From: Bradyrhizobium sp. 4
GTDB taxonomy: Bacteria; Pseudomonadota; Alphaproteobacteria; Rhizobiales; Xanthobacteraceae
Length of the DNA stretch: 64,000 bases
NCBI RefSeq assembly: GCF_023100905.1
Contig: NZ_CP064686.1
Span: forward strand, 5,580,001 to 5,644,000
Direction of reading: 5' to 3'
Positions 42,712 through 52,887 of this stretch are shown piece by piece. Each line of letters begins with the position of its first letter. Positions within the stretch are counted from its first letter, which is position 1. Under the pieces are notes generated by a model. It made no database searches and was not told the origin of the DNA. It saw only the letters and a list, made by a program, of their open reading frames with translations. The translations under genes and the position numbers were made by a program.

Positions 42712-43494
42712 CTGCTCGCCCCCGACCTTGTAGCCGGCGATGGCCTCCTGCCCTTTCGAAGAGATCAGCCAGTCAATGAAGGCTTGCCCGTCCTGCGCCT
42801 TCGCGTTCGCATGCTTGGCCGGATTGACCAGCATGACGCCGTACTGGTTGAACAGCCGCTTGTCGCCTTCGGTCAGGACGGCGAGTTCGCCGCGGTTCTT
42901 GAATGACAACCAGGTGCCGCGATCCGACAGCAGATAAGCATTCGACGACGACGCCATGTTCAGGGCTGGACCCATGCCCTGGCCGATCTCGCGATACCAG
43001 CCGTCCTTGGCGGCACCGAGGTCGACGCCAGCCTCCTTCCAAAGCCGCAATTCGGCCGCGTGCGTGCCGGACTTGTCGCCGCGCGAAATGAACGGCGCCT
43101 TCGCGGCCGCGATCTTGCGCAGCGCCTCGGCCACGTCCTTGCCGCCGGCGATCTTCGCGGGATCGCTCCTCGGCCCGACAATGACGAAGTCGTTGTACAT
43201 GACGTCGAAGCGCTTCACGCCCTCCCCTTCGGACATGAACTTGTCTTCGGCGGGCCTGTCATGGACGAACACGACGTCTGCATCGCCGCGCCGCCCGATG
43301 TCGAGTGCCTGGCCGGTGCCAACGGCAACGACCTTCACGTCGATACCCGCGGCCTTCGAGAACAGCGGCAGCAGATAGCCAAACAGCCCCGACTGTTCCG
43401 TCGACGTCGTCGAGGCCACGGTGATGGCGCGCTCCTGCGCGACTGCGATCGTGGACCAGAGCAGAATCGCTCCGAGAGTCATTATCCTTTTCAT
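42685..43494 (-). CDS. tupA: Tungstate-type periplasmic binding protein (TupA-like)
   Basis: A 269-residue exported protein (signal peptide MKRIMTLGAILLWSTIAVAQ). The oxyanion-binding motif ASTTSTEQSG at 27-36 is typical of TupA and WtpA-like proteins. Further blocks are RRGDADVVFVHDRPAEDKF and FISRGDKSGTHAAELRLWKEAG. It faces the permease gene instead of preceding it, unlike the usual tupABC order. It should bind tungstate or molybdate in the periplasm. Confidence 0.88.
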   Translation of the reverse strand: MKRIMTLGAILLWSTIAVAQERAITVASTTSTEQSGLFGYLLPLFSKAAGIDVKVVAVGTGQALDIGRRGDADVVFVHDRPAEDKFMSEGEGVKRFDVMYNDFVIVGPRSDPAKIAGGKDVAEALRKIAAAKAPFISRGDKSGTHAAELRLWKEAGVDLGAAKDGWYREIGQGMGPALNMASSSNAYLLSDRGTWLSFKNRGELAVLTEGDKRLFNQYGVMLVNPAKHANAKAQDGQAFIDWLISSKGQEAIAGYKVGGEQLFFPNASH

Positions 43495-43666
43495 ACCTCG
43501 TCCCTACACCAGATGCCGGATGTTCCAAACTCTACCGTCAACAGAGACGCACAGGGAACCCCAACAAGCGCCGCAACGCGCTTGGTCATGATCGTCGCAA
43601 CGCTCCCCTGTGAGGAACGTCCGCTCCGCGCGCAAGTTGTCATCAAGTCAACCCAGGAGGAAACAG

Positions 43667-43939
43667 ATGAAGAAGATCATTTTGGCATCCGCGTGCATCA
43701 TGGCGCTGGCGACCGGCGGCGCCTTCGCACAGACACAACCCGCCCCAGGCGCATCCGGTCAGGGCGACGTCGGGCCCTCGTCCCGGGGCCCCGCGACCAA
43801 GGGCATGACGACCGGCACGTCGTCGAACATGCAGAACGAGGCCGCCGACAGCAAGGGCAAACAGGCTCCGAGCGCCGGTGGCAGTAACACCAATAACATG
43901 GGCAGCCAGGCCGGCGGCGGCGCGGGCTCCGGGAAGTAG
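43667..43939 (+). CDS. Small secreted Gly/Ser-rich protein
   Basis: A 90-residue protein with a signal peptide (MKKIILASACIMALATGGAFA) and a low-complexity mature part rich in Gly, Ser, Ala and Asn, ending GGGAGSGK. CAGGAGGAAACAG gives a perfect ribosome site. Probably highly expressed; function unknown. Similar in design to the protein at 33973. Confidence 0.68.
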   Translation: MKKIILASACIMALATGGAFAQTQPAPGASGQGDVGPSSRGPATKGMTTGTSSNMQNEAADSKGKQAPSAGGSNTNNMGSQAGGGAGSGK

Positions 43940-43960
43940 GTCGGCATCGATCGGAAACCT

Positions 43961-43986
43961 GGAGAGGGGGCGATCGTCCCCTCTCC
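43961..43986 (+). terminator. Hairpin terminator after the small secreted protein gene
   Basis: GGAGAGGGG and CCCCTCTCC form a 9-bp stem around an 8-nt loop 21 bp past the stop. No T-run follows, so confidence is moderate. Confidence 0.5.
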
Positions 43987-44235
43987 CCAGATGTCTTCAT
44001 GCCGTCGAAAGCTTGTCGACGTCATGCGCAAAGGTCTTGGTGTCGAACAAAGCGCATTGGCGAGGCTGCACCTTGATTGCAGTCACGCCGGCGACATCGC
44101 AGCTTCGCGCTGTGAAAGCGTGGATGTTCTGCAATTGGTCCCACCTACATTGACATCAGTGTGACAGCCGGGGATTTTTACATTGCTGGCGAATCAGCGA
44201 TGGCCTCAAGCCGAGTACCTCTTGGATAACTCCCA

Positions 44236-45273
44236 GTGCTTTCGAGACTGATATCGTTGTTGCGCCGCATCCCCGCGGTGAAATGGGCGTTCAACCGGCT
44301 CCGGCCCGCGCCGCACGGCGGCAGCATCGACGTCGCAGCTGATGCCGCGGACGCCTCGCCCGCCCTCGTTGCCGAGATTTTAGAAGCCGCTCCGGCTCTG
44401 GACACCAGCATCAGCGCGGATACGTCAAACTGCGACGTTGCGGCCGCCGCTTCAGCCGCCGAAGACGGGACCGCCAGACCCGTCATCGCGGAGAGCCCGT
44501 CGGAAGCGCCAGCCGATGTCAGCGGCAGCGACGATTCATCCCGGGAGACGGCGGCGGAAGTCGAGCTGGTCGTCGTGGAGGAAGCTTCGGTCGCGACCAT
44601 CGATGTCGAGCGTGAGAAGGTCGACGCCCCCGAACTCACCATCAACAGCGATCCATCTCCCGAACTCGCGGACGACGTTGAGCCCGTTGTCGTGGAGAAG
44701 GCCTCCTCCGTCGATGTCGAGCTCGTCCCGGTTGATGCCCCCGCTCTCGCCATCAACGACGAGCATTCCTCCGCCGTCGACGTGGATACTTGCTCAACTC
44801 TCGACGACACGCGTGTCTCGCTTGCCTCCAGCGCGGCGGAAGTCGTCGCCAGCACGCCCAGCGTCGTCACGGATGTTGCGTCGGAGCCAGCCCTCGAGGC
44901 TCCCGCTGCGGAGATCACCAGCACGCCGAAGATTCGTGCAAAGATCGCAGAACCCGCCGACCGCGCCGCGCTGATCCGGCAGCGTTGGACGGAGACCGGG
45001 AGCAGGATGTGGAATCCGCGCGTCCACGGCGCCGGTGATGCCACGCTGAACATCCAGGGAAGCGTCGGGTTGCTGCCGCCCGCGCCTGGCGAGACAATGC
45101 CGCGCTACGACAAGCTGGAATTCAGGATGCTCGGCGGACAAATCGTCTGCGAGGGCGTGATCGTCGAAGCACCCGCGCATGCGAGCCAGCGCAGTTTTAC
45201 GCGGCTCGCGGAGCCGGGGAAACCGGATCGGGTCCGCGAACCAATGCGGGAACGCCAGGCCGCTCTCGCCTGA
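44236..45273 (+). CDS. Ala/Val/Glu-rich protein with C-terminal conserved block, unknown
   Basis: A 345-residue acidic protein starting with GTG at 44236. It opens with a basic amphipathic segment (LSRLISLLRRIPAVKWAFNRLRP). A long low-complexity stretch follows (about 35-235), rich in Ala, Val, Glu, Asp and Ser with loosely repeated VEPVVVEKASSVDVE-type units. The end is a compact domain (RQRWTETGSRMWNPRVHG ... FRMLGGQIVCEGVIVEAPAH). The C-terminal block looks conserved; the middle is probably disordered. No function recognised. Confidence 0.6.
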   Translation: MLSRLISLLRRIPAVKWAFNRLRPAPHGGSIDVAADAADASPALVAEILEAAPALDTSISADTSNCDVAAAASAAEDGTARPVIAESPSEAPADVSGSDDSSRETAAEVELVVVEEASVATIDVEREKVDAPELTINSDPSPELADDVEPVVVEKASSVDVELVPVDAPALAINDEHSSAVDVDTCSTLDDTRVSLASSAAEVVASTPSVVTDVASEPALEAPAAEITSTPKIRAKIAEPADRAALIRQRWTETGSRMWNPRVHGAGDATLNIQGSVGLLPPAPGETMPRYDKLEFRMLGGQIVCEGVIVEAPAHASQRSFTRLAEPGKPDRVREPMRERQAALA

Positions 45274-45336
45274 CCCTTTATTTCCTACGACGACCAGCCC
45301 ATATGATAGGCTAACGCCTTGAATTTGGGAGATCGC

Positions 45337-45616
45337 ATGCCCACAAAATCATTGCGACTGGTTGTGATTGCCGCCCTCTGCGTCTCTCAAGGAGCCTTTG
45401 CCGCATCCAGTAAACGCCATGCGCCCGCGACCGATCAGGCGTCACCCTACAAAGCCGACCGCCTCTCCTCTTCGCGCGGAGAGACGATCCTCAACACGCC
45501 CGGCCAGACCACCGTGATGACGCGAGAGATCCTCGACGACAAGAACGCGACGAGCCTCAAAGATGCCATGCGCTCGACCGCCGGCGTGACGATCGGGCGC
45601 CAGGCCACTTCGCTCA
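45337..45616 (+). pseudogene. Truncated TonB-dependent siderophore receptor
   Basis: A good ribosome site (GGGAG), a signal peptide and the start of a plug domain (TPGQTTVMTREILDDKNATS, LKDAMRSTAGVTIGR) match the N terminus of catecholate-type receptors. Homology ends abruptly near 45600 where the frame runs into the antisense end of the esterase gene. The remaining 600 or so residues are missing. It is a gene remnant left by deletion or rearrangement. Confidence 0.72.
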
Positions 45617-46930
45617 GGGGAGCGGATAGCCCTTCCAGACCCACTCCAGCGCCGACGGCAGCGTCTGCGCGATCGTGGGCCGGTCGACGTGCTTGGCGTT
45701 GCGTACGAACAGAAACTGATAGTGGTAGCCCTTCTCCGCCAGCACCTTGGCCATCAGCGCGTTGGAGAGGGTCCAGTCGTGCATGCCGTCGGGAATGGTG
45801 GGGTTCGGATAGAACAGATCCTGGTCGCCGCCGAAGAACCAGAAGCGGATCGGCTTGGTCGGCGCAGCGACGATCAGCGGCACGCCGGGCGGCTCGGCCG
45901 GCGTGAGCACGCCCGCCTTGGAGATGAGATTGGGTGTGGCCGGCCCCGGCCATGCGCTGTGATATTCCCAGGCGCCACCGCGCAACGACGGGTCATGCGG
46001 CCATTGCTGGTTGACCATGGTCGGCGAGAACGCCAGCACGCGGTGATAGAGATCGGGATAGAACCACGCCATCGTGAAGGCTGCCACGCCGCTTGAACTC
46101 AGCCCCATGGTCGCACGCCCATCGGGATTTTTGGTCAGCCTGACCTCGGCGTTCTTTTCGACCAGCGGCAGCACTTCACGCTCGACGAATTGCGCGTAGG
46201 CGCCTGACACCGCGTCATATTCGCGGCCGCGCTGACTGCCCTGCGCGTCCTGCCCGCCATTGCCGATCTGGATCGCGATCATCGGCGGCACGCGGCGCTG
46301 CGCGATCAGATTGTCCAGCGTGACGGCGAGATCCTTGTAGGCGTTGGAGCCACCGTCGCCGACCACGATGAACGGCGCCTCGCTGCCGCGCACATATTGC
46401 GCCGGCACATAGACGTCGATGGTGCGCGACCAGACGCCGGGATGGCTGGTAGTGACGATCATGTGCGACTTGTCGTCCGGCGCCGTGACGGTCGTCATGA
46501 TCGAGGAATTGGTGCAACCAGCAAGATCGTCGCGGATCAGACCCGGATTGTAGATGGTGCTCTCCTTCGACGACAACGTGAAGGACTTTGTCGTCCCACG
46601 CGGCACGCCCTCCTTCGCGATCGTCTCCGGCGCAGGATTGTGGGTGGGACCGATGATGAAATTGCCCTCGGCATCCGGTGGCGGCAGCGTTCCGTCAGGA
46701 AGCTCCGCGGCGCGTGGATAATTGGGATTGGAGGGATCACGCGTCGGAGGCGCCGTCTTGAAGTCGAGACCCGTCGTATCGATGAAGAACGGGCCCGCCT
46801 TGTCGGTGCTGTTGGCCCCAGGCGGCACCACCATGTTCTGGGTGACGCAGGCCGGCTGCGAGAAGGCAATCGACGTGAAGGAGACGAGGGAAATCAGAGT
46901 CCCCGCAAGGACGGACAACGAATTGGTCAT
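45614..46930 (-). CDS. Exported enterochelin-esterase-like hydrolase
   Basis: A 438-residue exported alpha/beta hydrolase: signal peptide, an N-terminal beta domain with a segment ending SRTIDVYVPAQYV, then an esterase-D-like domain with the nucleophile motif MGLSSSGVAAF and a late His in RNAKHVDRPTIAQ. Family members cut siderophore or other esters. GGGAGCTGAA precedes the ATG at 46930; the frame is open to 47095 without a signal. Its 3' end abuts a broken TonB siderophore receptor, so it could once have worked with it. Confidence 0.82.
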   Translation of the reverse strand: MTNSLSVLAGTLISLVSFTSIAFSQPACVTQNMVVPPGANSTDKAGPFFIDTTGLDFKTAPPTRDPSNPNYPRAAELPDGTLPPPDAEGNFIIGPTHNPAPETIAKEGVPRGTTKSFTLSSKESTIYNPGLIRDDLAGCTNSSIMTTVTAPDDKSHMIVTTSHPGVWSRTIDVYVPAQYVRGSEAPFIVVGDGGSNAYKDLAVTLDNLIAQRRVPPMIAIQIGNGGQDAQGSQRGREYDAVSGAYAQFVEREVLPLVEKNAEVRLTKNPDGRATMGLSSSGVAAFTMAWFYPDLYHRVLAFSPTMVNQQWPHDPSLRGGAWEYHSAWPGPATPNLISKAGVLTPAEPPGVPLIVAAPTKPIRFWFFGGDQDLFYPNPTIPDGMHDWTLSNALMAKVLAEKGYHYQFLFVRNAKHVDRPTIAQTLPSALEWVWKGYPLP

Positions 46931-47208
46931 TTCAGCTCCCGATGCCGACGAGTCTTTCTGGCTCGCCTTGGCGCAAAGTATGACGAGCCGCCTGCGCGTG
47001 GTCAAATCCCGCCCGGCCGCGTTACCGCAATGGCCGCCATGCTCAAAACGGACAGGCACGGCTATTCCGCGCATGCCACGAATTTTTTCAGACACGTGGC
47101 CGTTGCTGCCGCACCTCGCACGACGTAGCTTGCCGGTCGGCCGCGCGAAGGCCGCGCCCGATCAAGACGACAAGAACAATCTGCAAGAACAATCCCGGGA
47201 GACAAACC

Positions 47209-48093
47209 ATGAAGAAGCTCACGGCCGCGCTGTGCGCGCTGGCGTTCCTCGCAACCGGCGCGCAGGCGCAGACCGTCAAGGACTTCCTGGCGGTGGTCAC
47301 CAAGAAATGGACCACGCCGTTCGAGCCGTTCCAGCTCATCGGCAACATCTACTATATCGGCACTGACGGCATCGCCGTCTACATCATCAAGACCTCACAA
47401 GGCCTGATCCTGATGGATACGGCGCTTCCGGAATCCAGCGGCATGATCAAGGACAACATTGCCAAGCTCGGTCTCAAGGTCTCAGACATCAAGATCATCC
47501 TCAACACGCACGCGCATTTCGACCACACCGGCGGTTTCGCCGAAATCAAGAAGGAGACCGGCGCGCAGCTGATCGCCGGCGACCGCGACAAGCCGCTGCT
47601 GGAAGGCGGCTATTATCCTGGCGACGAGAAGAACGAGGACCTCGCCTTCCCCGCAGTGAAGGTCGATCGCGCCGTGAAGGAAGGCGACAAGATCACGCTC
47701 GGCGACACCACGCTGACGGCTCACGCCACCCCCGGCCATTCGCCCGGCTGCACGAGTTGGGAGATGACCGTCAAGGACGGCAATCAGGACCGCGAGGTGC
47801 TGTTCTTCTGTAGCGGCACGGTGGCGTTGAACCGGCTGGTCGGCCAGCCGACCCACGCCGGAATCGTCGACGACTACCGTGCGACCTACGCCAAAGTGAA
47901 GGCGATGAAGATCGACGTGCTGCTCGGGCCGCATCCGGAGGTCTATGGCATGCAGGCCAAGCGCGCCGAAATGAAGGACGGCGCACCGAACCCGTTCGTC
48001 AAGCCGGGTGAACTCGCAGCCTACTCCACAACCCTGTCGGAAGATTTCGACAAGCAGCTCGCCAAGCAGACCGCCGCGATCGAGAAGAAATAG
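47209..48093 (+). CDS. Subclass B3 metallo-beta-lactamase, BJP-1-like
   Basis: A 294-residue exported zinc hydrolase with a signal peptide and the HAHFDH motif at 101-106 (His101, His103, Asp105, His106), HATPGHSPGCTSW for the third His and GPHPEVYGM for the last. Sequence and length closely resemble BJP-1, the chromosomal B3 enzyme of Bradyrhizobium. It should hydrolyse beta-lactams in the periplasm, though the native role in soil bacteria is uncertain. It is a single gene with its own hairpin terminator. Confidence 0.93.
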   Translation: MKKLTAALCALAFLATGAQAQTVKDFLAVVTKKWTTPFEPFQLIGNIYYIGTDGIAVYIIKTSQGLILMDTALPESSGMIKDNIAKLGLKVSDIKIILNTHAHFDHTGGFAEIKKETGAQLIAGDRDKPLLEGGYYPGDEKNEDLAFPAVKVDRAVKEGDKITLGDTTLTAHATPGHSPGCTSWEMTVKDGNQDREVLFFCSGTVALNRLVGQPTHAGIVDDYRATYAKVKAMKIDVLLGPHPEVYGMQAKRAEMKDGAPNPFVKPGELAAYSTTLSEDFDKQLAKQTAAIEKK

Positions 48094-48412
48094 CGATCGT
48101 CTCGCGCTATCTTCACCTCTCCTTCTCCGGGGGAGAGGTGAAGCCGGCATGCCGGCTCGCACTGTGTCGATGCGACAATACGCTCCGCTGGCGCATATGG
48201 TTAGCAGAGCGTAGCCGCAATTTATGCAAACTCTCTTTCAGCCAATCCCCGCACTTCCGCCGCCGGATATCGTTAACGCGGCCTCACCGGTGCGCGGATC
48301 GAGAAGGTCCGCGGCGCGTCGAACCTCTCGCGAGGACCCCAATCTAACGCCCCCTTTACCCCCGCAGTGCAAGATCGCCCGCGTTTTGAGGAAATTCAGG
48401 GCTGATATTGCA
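48094..48412. other. Intergenic region between the beta-lactamase and GGDEF-EAL genes
   Basis: These 319 bp hold the hairpin at 48111-48143 and the promoter region of the next gene. The open frame that continues upstream from 48413 to 48224 is rich in Pro and Arg and lacks coding character. Confidence 0.5.
48111..48143 (+). terminator. Hairpin terminator after the beta-lactamase gene
   Basis: CTTCACCTCTCC and GGAGAGGTGAAG form a perfect 12-bp stem with a 9-nt loop, 17 bp past the stop. It resembles part of a dispersed CTCTCC repeat family and has no T-run. Confidence 0.6.
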
Positions 48413-50422
48413 ATGCCTATCACCAATTTGAAGTCACATCTAGCTGCCGTTGCAGAGCTGTTTCGGGTGCCGGCCGACAATCCGGAGCTGATGCGCGCGC
48501 AATTCGACGCCTTCTCGAAACAGATCCCGCTGCTCTATTTCATCCTGATCACAAACACGATCGCGGTGGCCTATACCTATGTGCCGCTGGCACCGGCCTC
48601 GCTCAGTATGATCGTGCCGGCCGTGTTGATCGCGGTGACAGGCTTTCGCACATTCTGGTGGCTGCGCCAGCGCGGTGTCGTCCGCAACGATGCCGACATC
48701 CTGCGCAACCTGCGCCTCACCAATTGGATTGCAGCGCCGATCGCGGCGGGTTTTACTCTCTGGTCGTTTGCCCTGTATCCCTACGGCGACGCTTTCGCCA
48801 AGAGTCAGGTTGCCTTCTACATGGCGGTAACCGTGATCGGCTGCATCTTCTCGCTGATGCATCTGCGCTCGGCAGCACTGATCGTGACGCTGGTCGTCGA
48901 CGTGCCCTACGTGCTGTTCTACTTCGCCACGGGCGAACCGACGCTGGAGGCGATGGCCGTCAACAATCTGCTGGTCACCGGTGCGATGGTGACGGTGCTG
49001 TTCATCTATTATCGCGACTTCGCCGATCTCGTCGCGAGCCGCAAATCGCTGCTGGCGCAGCAAGCGGCCACCCAAGCCCTATCGGACGAGAACTTCCGCC
49101 TCGCCAACCTCGATTCCCTGACCGAACTACCTAACCGCCGCCGCTTCTTCGCCGAGCTGTCGAGCGCGTTCACCGATGCCGAGCGCAGAAACGTTCGCGT
49201 CGCGGTCGGGATCATCGACCTCGATGGCTTCAAGCCGATCAACGACAATTACGGCCATTCGGTTGGCGACCGCGTTTTGATCGAGGCGGGCCGGCGCATC
49301 CGCGAGGTCTGCGAGGGCTTCGGCCCGCAGCGGGTGGAATTCGCCAGGCTCGGCGGCGACGAGTTCGGCCTCGTCGTGTGCGGCGACCCTGACGATGCGG
49401 ATCTGATGCGGCTCGGCGAACGCGTTGGTGACCAGGTCAAGCTGCCCTACCAGCTCGACACCGCCCATACCGGGCTGTCCTGTTCGATCGGTTTCGCGCT
49501 GTTCCCGCAATCGGCAACGACGGCAGAAGCGCTCTATGAATGCGCCGACTATTCGCTTTATCACGCCAAGCGCCATCTGCGCGGCCGCATCGTGATCTTC
49601 TCGAGCGAGCTCGAGGCCGAGATCCGCAGCCGCGGCGTCATCGAGAATTTGCTGCGCACTGCCGATTTCAGCACCGAGATAAACCTGGTGTACCAGCCGA
49701 TCGTGGACGCCATGAGCGAGCATACCGCCGGCTTCGAGGTCCTGGCGCGCTGGCACAGCTCCCGCCTCGGCCTGGTTTCGCCGGCCGATTTCATTCCGGC
49801 CGCCGAGCGCATCGGCCTGATCCGGCCGCTGACGCAGGCGCTCCTGGTGCGCGCGCTCGCGACGGCCAGGACCTGGCCCGATCACATCCGCCTGTCGTTC
49901 AACCTGTCCGCCCACGACGTCTGCTCGCCCGAGGGCGTCCTGCCGCTGATTACGATCATCGAGAAGAGCGGGCTGCCGCCACACCGGATCGACTTCGAGA
50001 TCACCGAGACCGCCGTCACCTTCGATTTCGTACGCGCACAACAGTCGATCGCGGCATTGAAGGCGATGGGCTGCGGCATTTCGCTGGACGATTTCGGCAC
50101 CGGCTACTCCTCGCTGAGCCACGTGCACTGGCTGCCGCTCGACAAAATCAAGATCGACCGCAGCTTCATCGCCGACGTCAACGACAATCCAGTGAGCCAC
50201 AAGATCATCAAGTCCCTCACGGGCCTCTGTGACGACATGGAGATCGCCTGCGTCGCCGAGGGTGTCGAGACCCGCGCTCAGCTCGACACCCTGCGCCGGC
50301 TGGGATGCGACTTCATCCAAGGCTACTACTTCGCCAAGCCCATGCATGGCGACGCCATCGACGAGTATCTCGCCAAGGAACGCCAGCGCCTTGGCGGCGC
50401 CGTATCCAGGGTCGTGGCCTAA
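48413..50422 (+). CDS. Membrane-bound GGDEF-EAL cyclic-di-GMP protein
   Basis: A 669-residue signalling protein: about six N-terminal membrane helices (to about 205), a GGDEF domain with an intact RLGGDEFGLV active site, and a C-terminal EAL domain with EVLARW, DDFGTGYSSLS and the DKIKIDRSFI block. The RxxD inhibitory site upstream of GGDEF is not present. Both catalytic domains keep key residues, so it may make or break cyclic-di-GMP. The ATG at 48413 starts the conserved part; upstream codons look non-coding. Confidence 0.9.
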   Translation: MPITNLKSHLAAVAELFRVPADNPELMRAQFDAFSKQIPLLYFILITNTIAVAYTYVPLAPASLSMIVPAVLIAVTGFRTFWWLRQRGVVRNDADILRNLRLTNWIAAPIAAGFTLWSFALYPYGDAFAKSQVAFYMAVTVIGCIFSLMHLRSAALIVTLVVDVPYVLFYFATGEPTLEAMAVNNLLVTGAMVTVLFIYYRDFADLVASRKSLLAQQAATQALSDENFRLANLDSLTELPNRRRFFAELSSAFTDAERRNVRVAVGIIDLDGFKPINDNYGHSVGDRVLIEAGRRIREVCEGFGPQRVEFARLGGDEFGLVVCGDPDDADLMRLGERVGDQVKLPYQLDTAHTGLSCSIGFALFPQSATTAEALYECADYSLYHAKRHLRGRIVIFSSELEAEIRSRGVIENLLRTADFSTEINLVYQPIVDAMSEHTAGFEVLARWHSSRLGLVSPADFIPAAERIGLIRPLTQALLVRALATARTWPDHIRLSFNLSAHDVCSPEGVLPLITIIEKSGLPPHRIDFEITETAVTFDFVRAQQSIAALKAMGCGISLDDFGTGYSSLSHVHWLPLDKIKIDRSFIADVNDNPVSHKIIKSLTGLCDDMEIACVAEGVETRAQLDTLRRLGCDFIQGYYFAKPMHGDAIDEYLAKERQRLGGAVSRVVA

Positions 50423-50424
50423 AG

Positions 50425-51136
<712 letters not shown>

Positions 51137-51144
<8 letters not shown>

Positions 51145-51892
51145 AGCCTTCACTCTGTCCGAGATAGACCCGGCGGACCTCCGGATTGCTCCTGATCTCA
51201 TCGGGCGCGCCGTCCGCAAGCAGGCGGCCGTGATGCAGCACCACGACGCGCTTGGACAGGCCCAGCACCATCTTCATCTTATGCTCGACGAGAAGCACGG
51301 TGCGCTTCTCGGCGAGCCGTTCGAGCAGCGCGACCATGTCCTTGGTCTCCTCCGGCCCCATGCCGGCGGTCGGCTCGTCGAGCAGAAGCAACTCCGGCTC
51401 CGAGACCAACGCAATCGCGATCTCCAGCGCGCGCTGCTGGCCATGCGCCAGGAATTTCGCCAGTTCGGCGCGCCTGCCCAGCAGCCCGACCGCCTCGAGC
51501 GCAGCATCGGCGCGGGCATTGAGTTCTGTTAGTCGGGCGCGGTTACGCCAAATGTCGTAGCTCACGGTCAACGCCTGCGCCGCCACGCGGACGTTCTCGT
51601 GCACGGACAGGTCCGGGAAGATGTTTGTGATCTGATAAGAGCGCGAGATGCCCTGATGCACGAACCGATGCTGCGGAAGGCGGTTCAGCTCGCGACCTCT
51701 GAAATGCAGCTTGCCTGACGTCGGTGTCAGCGCGCCGGATAGGATGTTGAAGAACGTGCTCTTGCCGGCGCCGTTCGGCCCGATGATCGAGGTGAGCTGT
51801 CCGGCCGCAAAAGACACCGTGATGCCTTCGAGCGCGACGAAGCCGCCGAAGTGCTTGCCTATTCCCTCGGCACGAAGCAATTCGCCGCTCAT
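51137..51892 (-). CDS. livG: Branched-chain amino-acid-type ABC transporter ATPase (LivG)
   Basis: A 251-residue ATPase with Walker A GPNGAGKST, LivG-type blocks SRSYQITNIFPDLSVHENVR and Walker B LLLLDEPTAGMGPEE, and VEHKMKMVLGLSKRV at the H loop. The signature position reads LAHGQQRALE, where LivG normally has LSYGQQR. Start and stop overlap the neighbouring liv genes, so it is translationally coupled. Confidence 0.92.
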
Positions 51893-52887
51893 GGCCGCGC
51901 CTTTCCGACACCCAATGTGTCGAGCAGCGTGCCCCAGATGCCCTTGGGCAGGAACAGCACGAACAGGACGAAGATCGCGCCGACGAAGAGCTGCCAGTGT
52001 GGGGTCCAGACCGAGATGACGTCCTCCAGAATCAGAAACGCCGCCGCGCCAACGAACGGCCCGAAGAAGCTGCGCGCGCCGCCCAGCAGCACCATCATCA
52101 CGATCATGCCCGAGGTCTGGTAGTGCAGGATGTCGAGCGGCACGATCGACAGATGTAGCGCCAGCATGCAGCCACCGAGCGAGGAGATCGCGCCTGACAG
52201 CATGAACACGATCAGCTTGCTGCGCTCGACGTCATAGCCGCAGGCCCGCGCCCGCTGCTCGTTCTCGCGGATGGCCTCGATCACCGCCCCAAAGGGCGAG
52301 TTCAGGATGCGCGACTGGAACCACATCGCCAATGCGGCGAAGGCCATCAGCACATAATATTTGTTGACGGGGTCGAGGAAATTGACGGGGAAGCCGAACA
52401 GGCTGATGCGATCGACGGTAAAGCCGCGCAGGCCATTCTCGCCACCGGTGAAGGACGAGGCCTGGAGCGCGACGTAATAAACGAGCTGAGCCAGCGCAAG
52501 CGTCACCATGGAGAAATAGATGCCGCGCGTGCGCGTCGAGACGATGCCGATCGCGGCGGCGAGGCCTGTGCTGAGGAGGACGGCGATCGGGACCGCGGCG
52601 AACCAGGGCACGCCGTAACGGCCGATCGCAATGCCGGTGAAATAGGCGCCCGCACCGAAGAACGCGGCTTGGCCGAACGACAACAACCCCGTGTAGCCGA
52701 ACAGCAGATTGTAGCCCATCACCACGACGCCGTAGATCAGGACGTTGACGGCCAGCGCCTGGGACGGCAACAGCCAAGGCAACACAGCCAGCACCGCGAT
52801 CGAGAGCAACACGCGTTGGTCGAGAAGCCGGCCGAGCCCGACGGACGAGAGTTTGGCGACCGCTTCGCCGCTCGATGGTGAGGTCAC
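51889..52887 (-). CDS. livM: Branched-chain amino-acid-type ABC transporter permease (LivM)
   Basis: A 332-residue membrane protein beginning with GTG at 52887, which overlaps the livH stop by 4 bp and follows GAGGACCGC. LivM blocks are GYNLLFGYTGLLSFGQAAFFGAGAY and ENEQRARACGYDVERSKLIVF, the latter the cytoplasmic coupling loop. Forms the membrane channel with LivH. The frame is open far upstream, but there it lies inside livH in another frame. Confidence 0.9.
   Translation of the reverse strand: MTSPSSGEAVAKLSSVGLGRLLDQRVLLSIAVLAVLPWLLPSQALAVNVLIYGVVVMGYNLLFGYTGLLSFGQAAFFGAGAYFTGIAIGRYGVPWFAAVPIAVLLSTGLAAAIGIVSTRTRGIYFSMVTLALAQLVYYVALQASSFTGGENGLRGFTVDRISLFGFPVNFLDPVNKYYVLMAFAALAMWFQSRILNSPFGAVIEAIRENEQRARACGYDVERSKLIVFMLSGAISSLGGCMLALHLSIVPLDILHYQTSGMIVMMVLLGGARSFFGPFVGAAAFLILEDVISVWTPHWQLFVGAIFVLFVLFLPKGIWGTLLDTLGVGKARP

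Noticed and set aside
45319..45906. Complete 195-residue protein-coding gene
   Set aside because: Only the first part resembles a TonB receptor; the rest is antisense to the esterase gene and Arg/Ser-rich.
48144..48412. CRISPR array or tRNA in gaps such as this one
   Set aside because: No regularly spaced repeats and no cloverleaf-like sequence could be found in this or the other intergenic regions.
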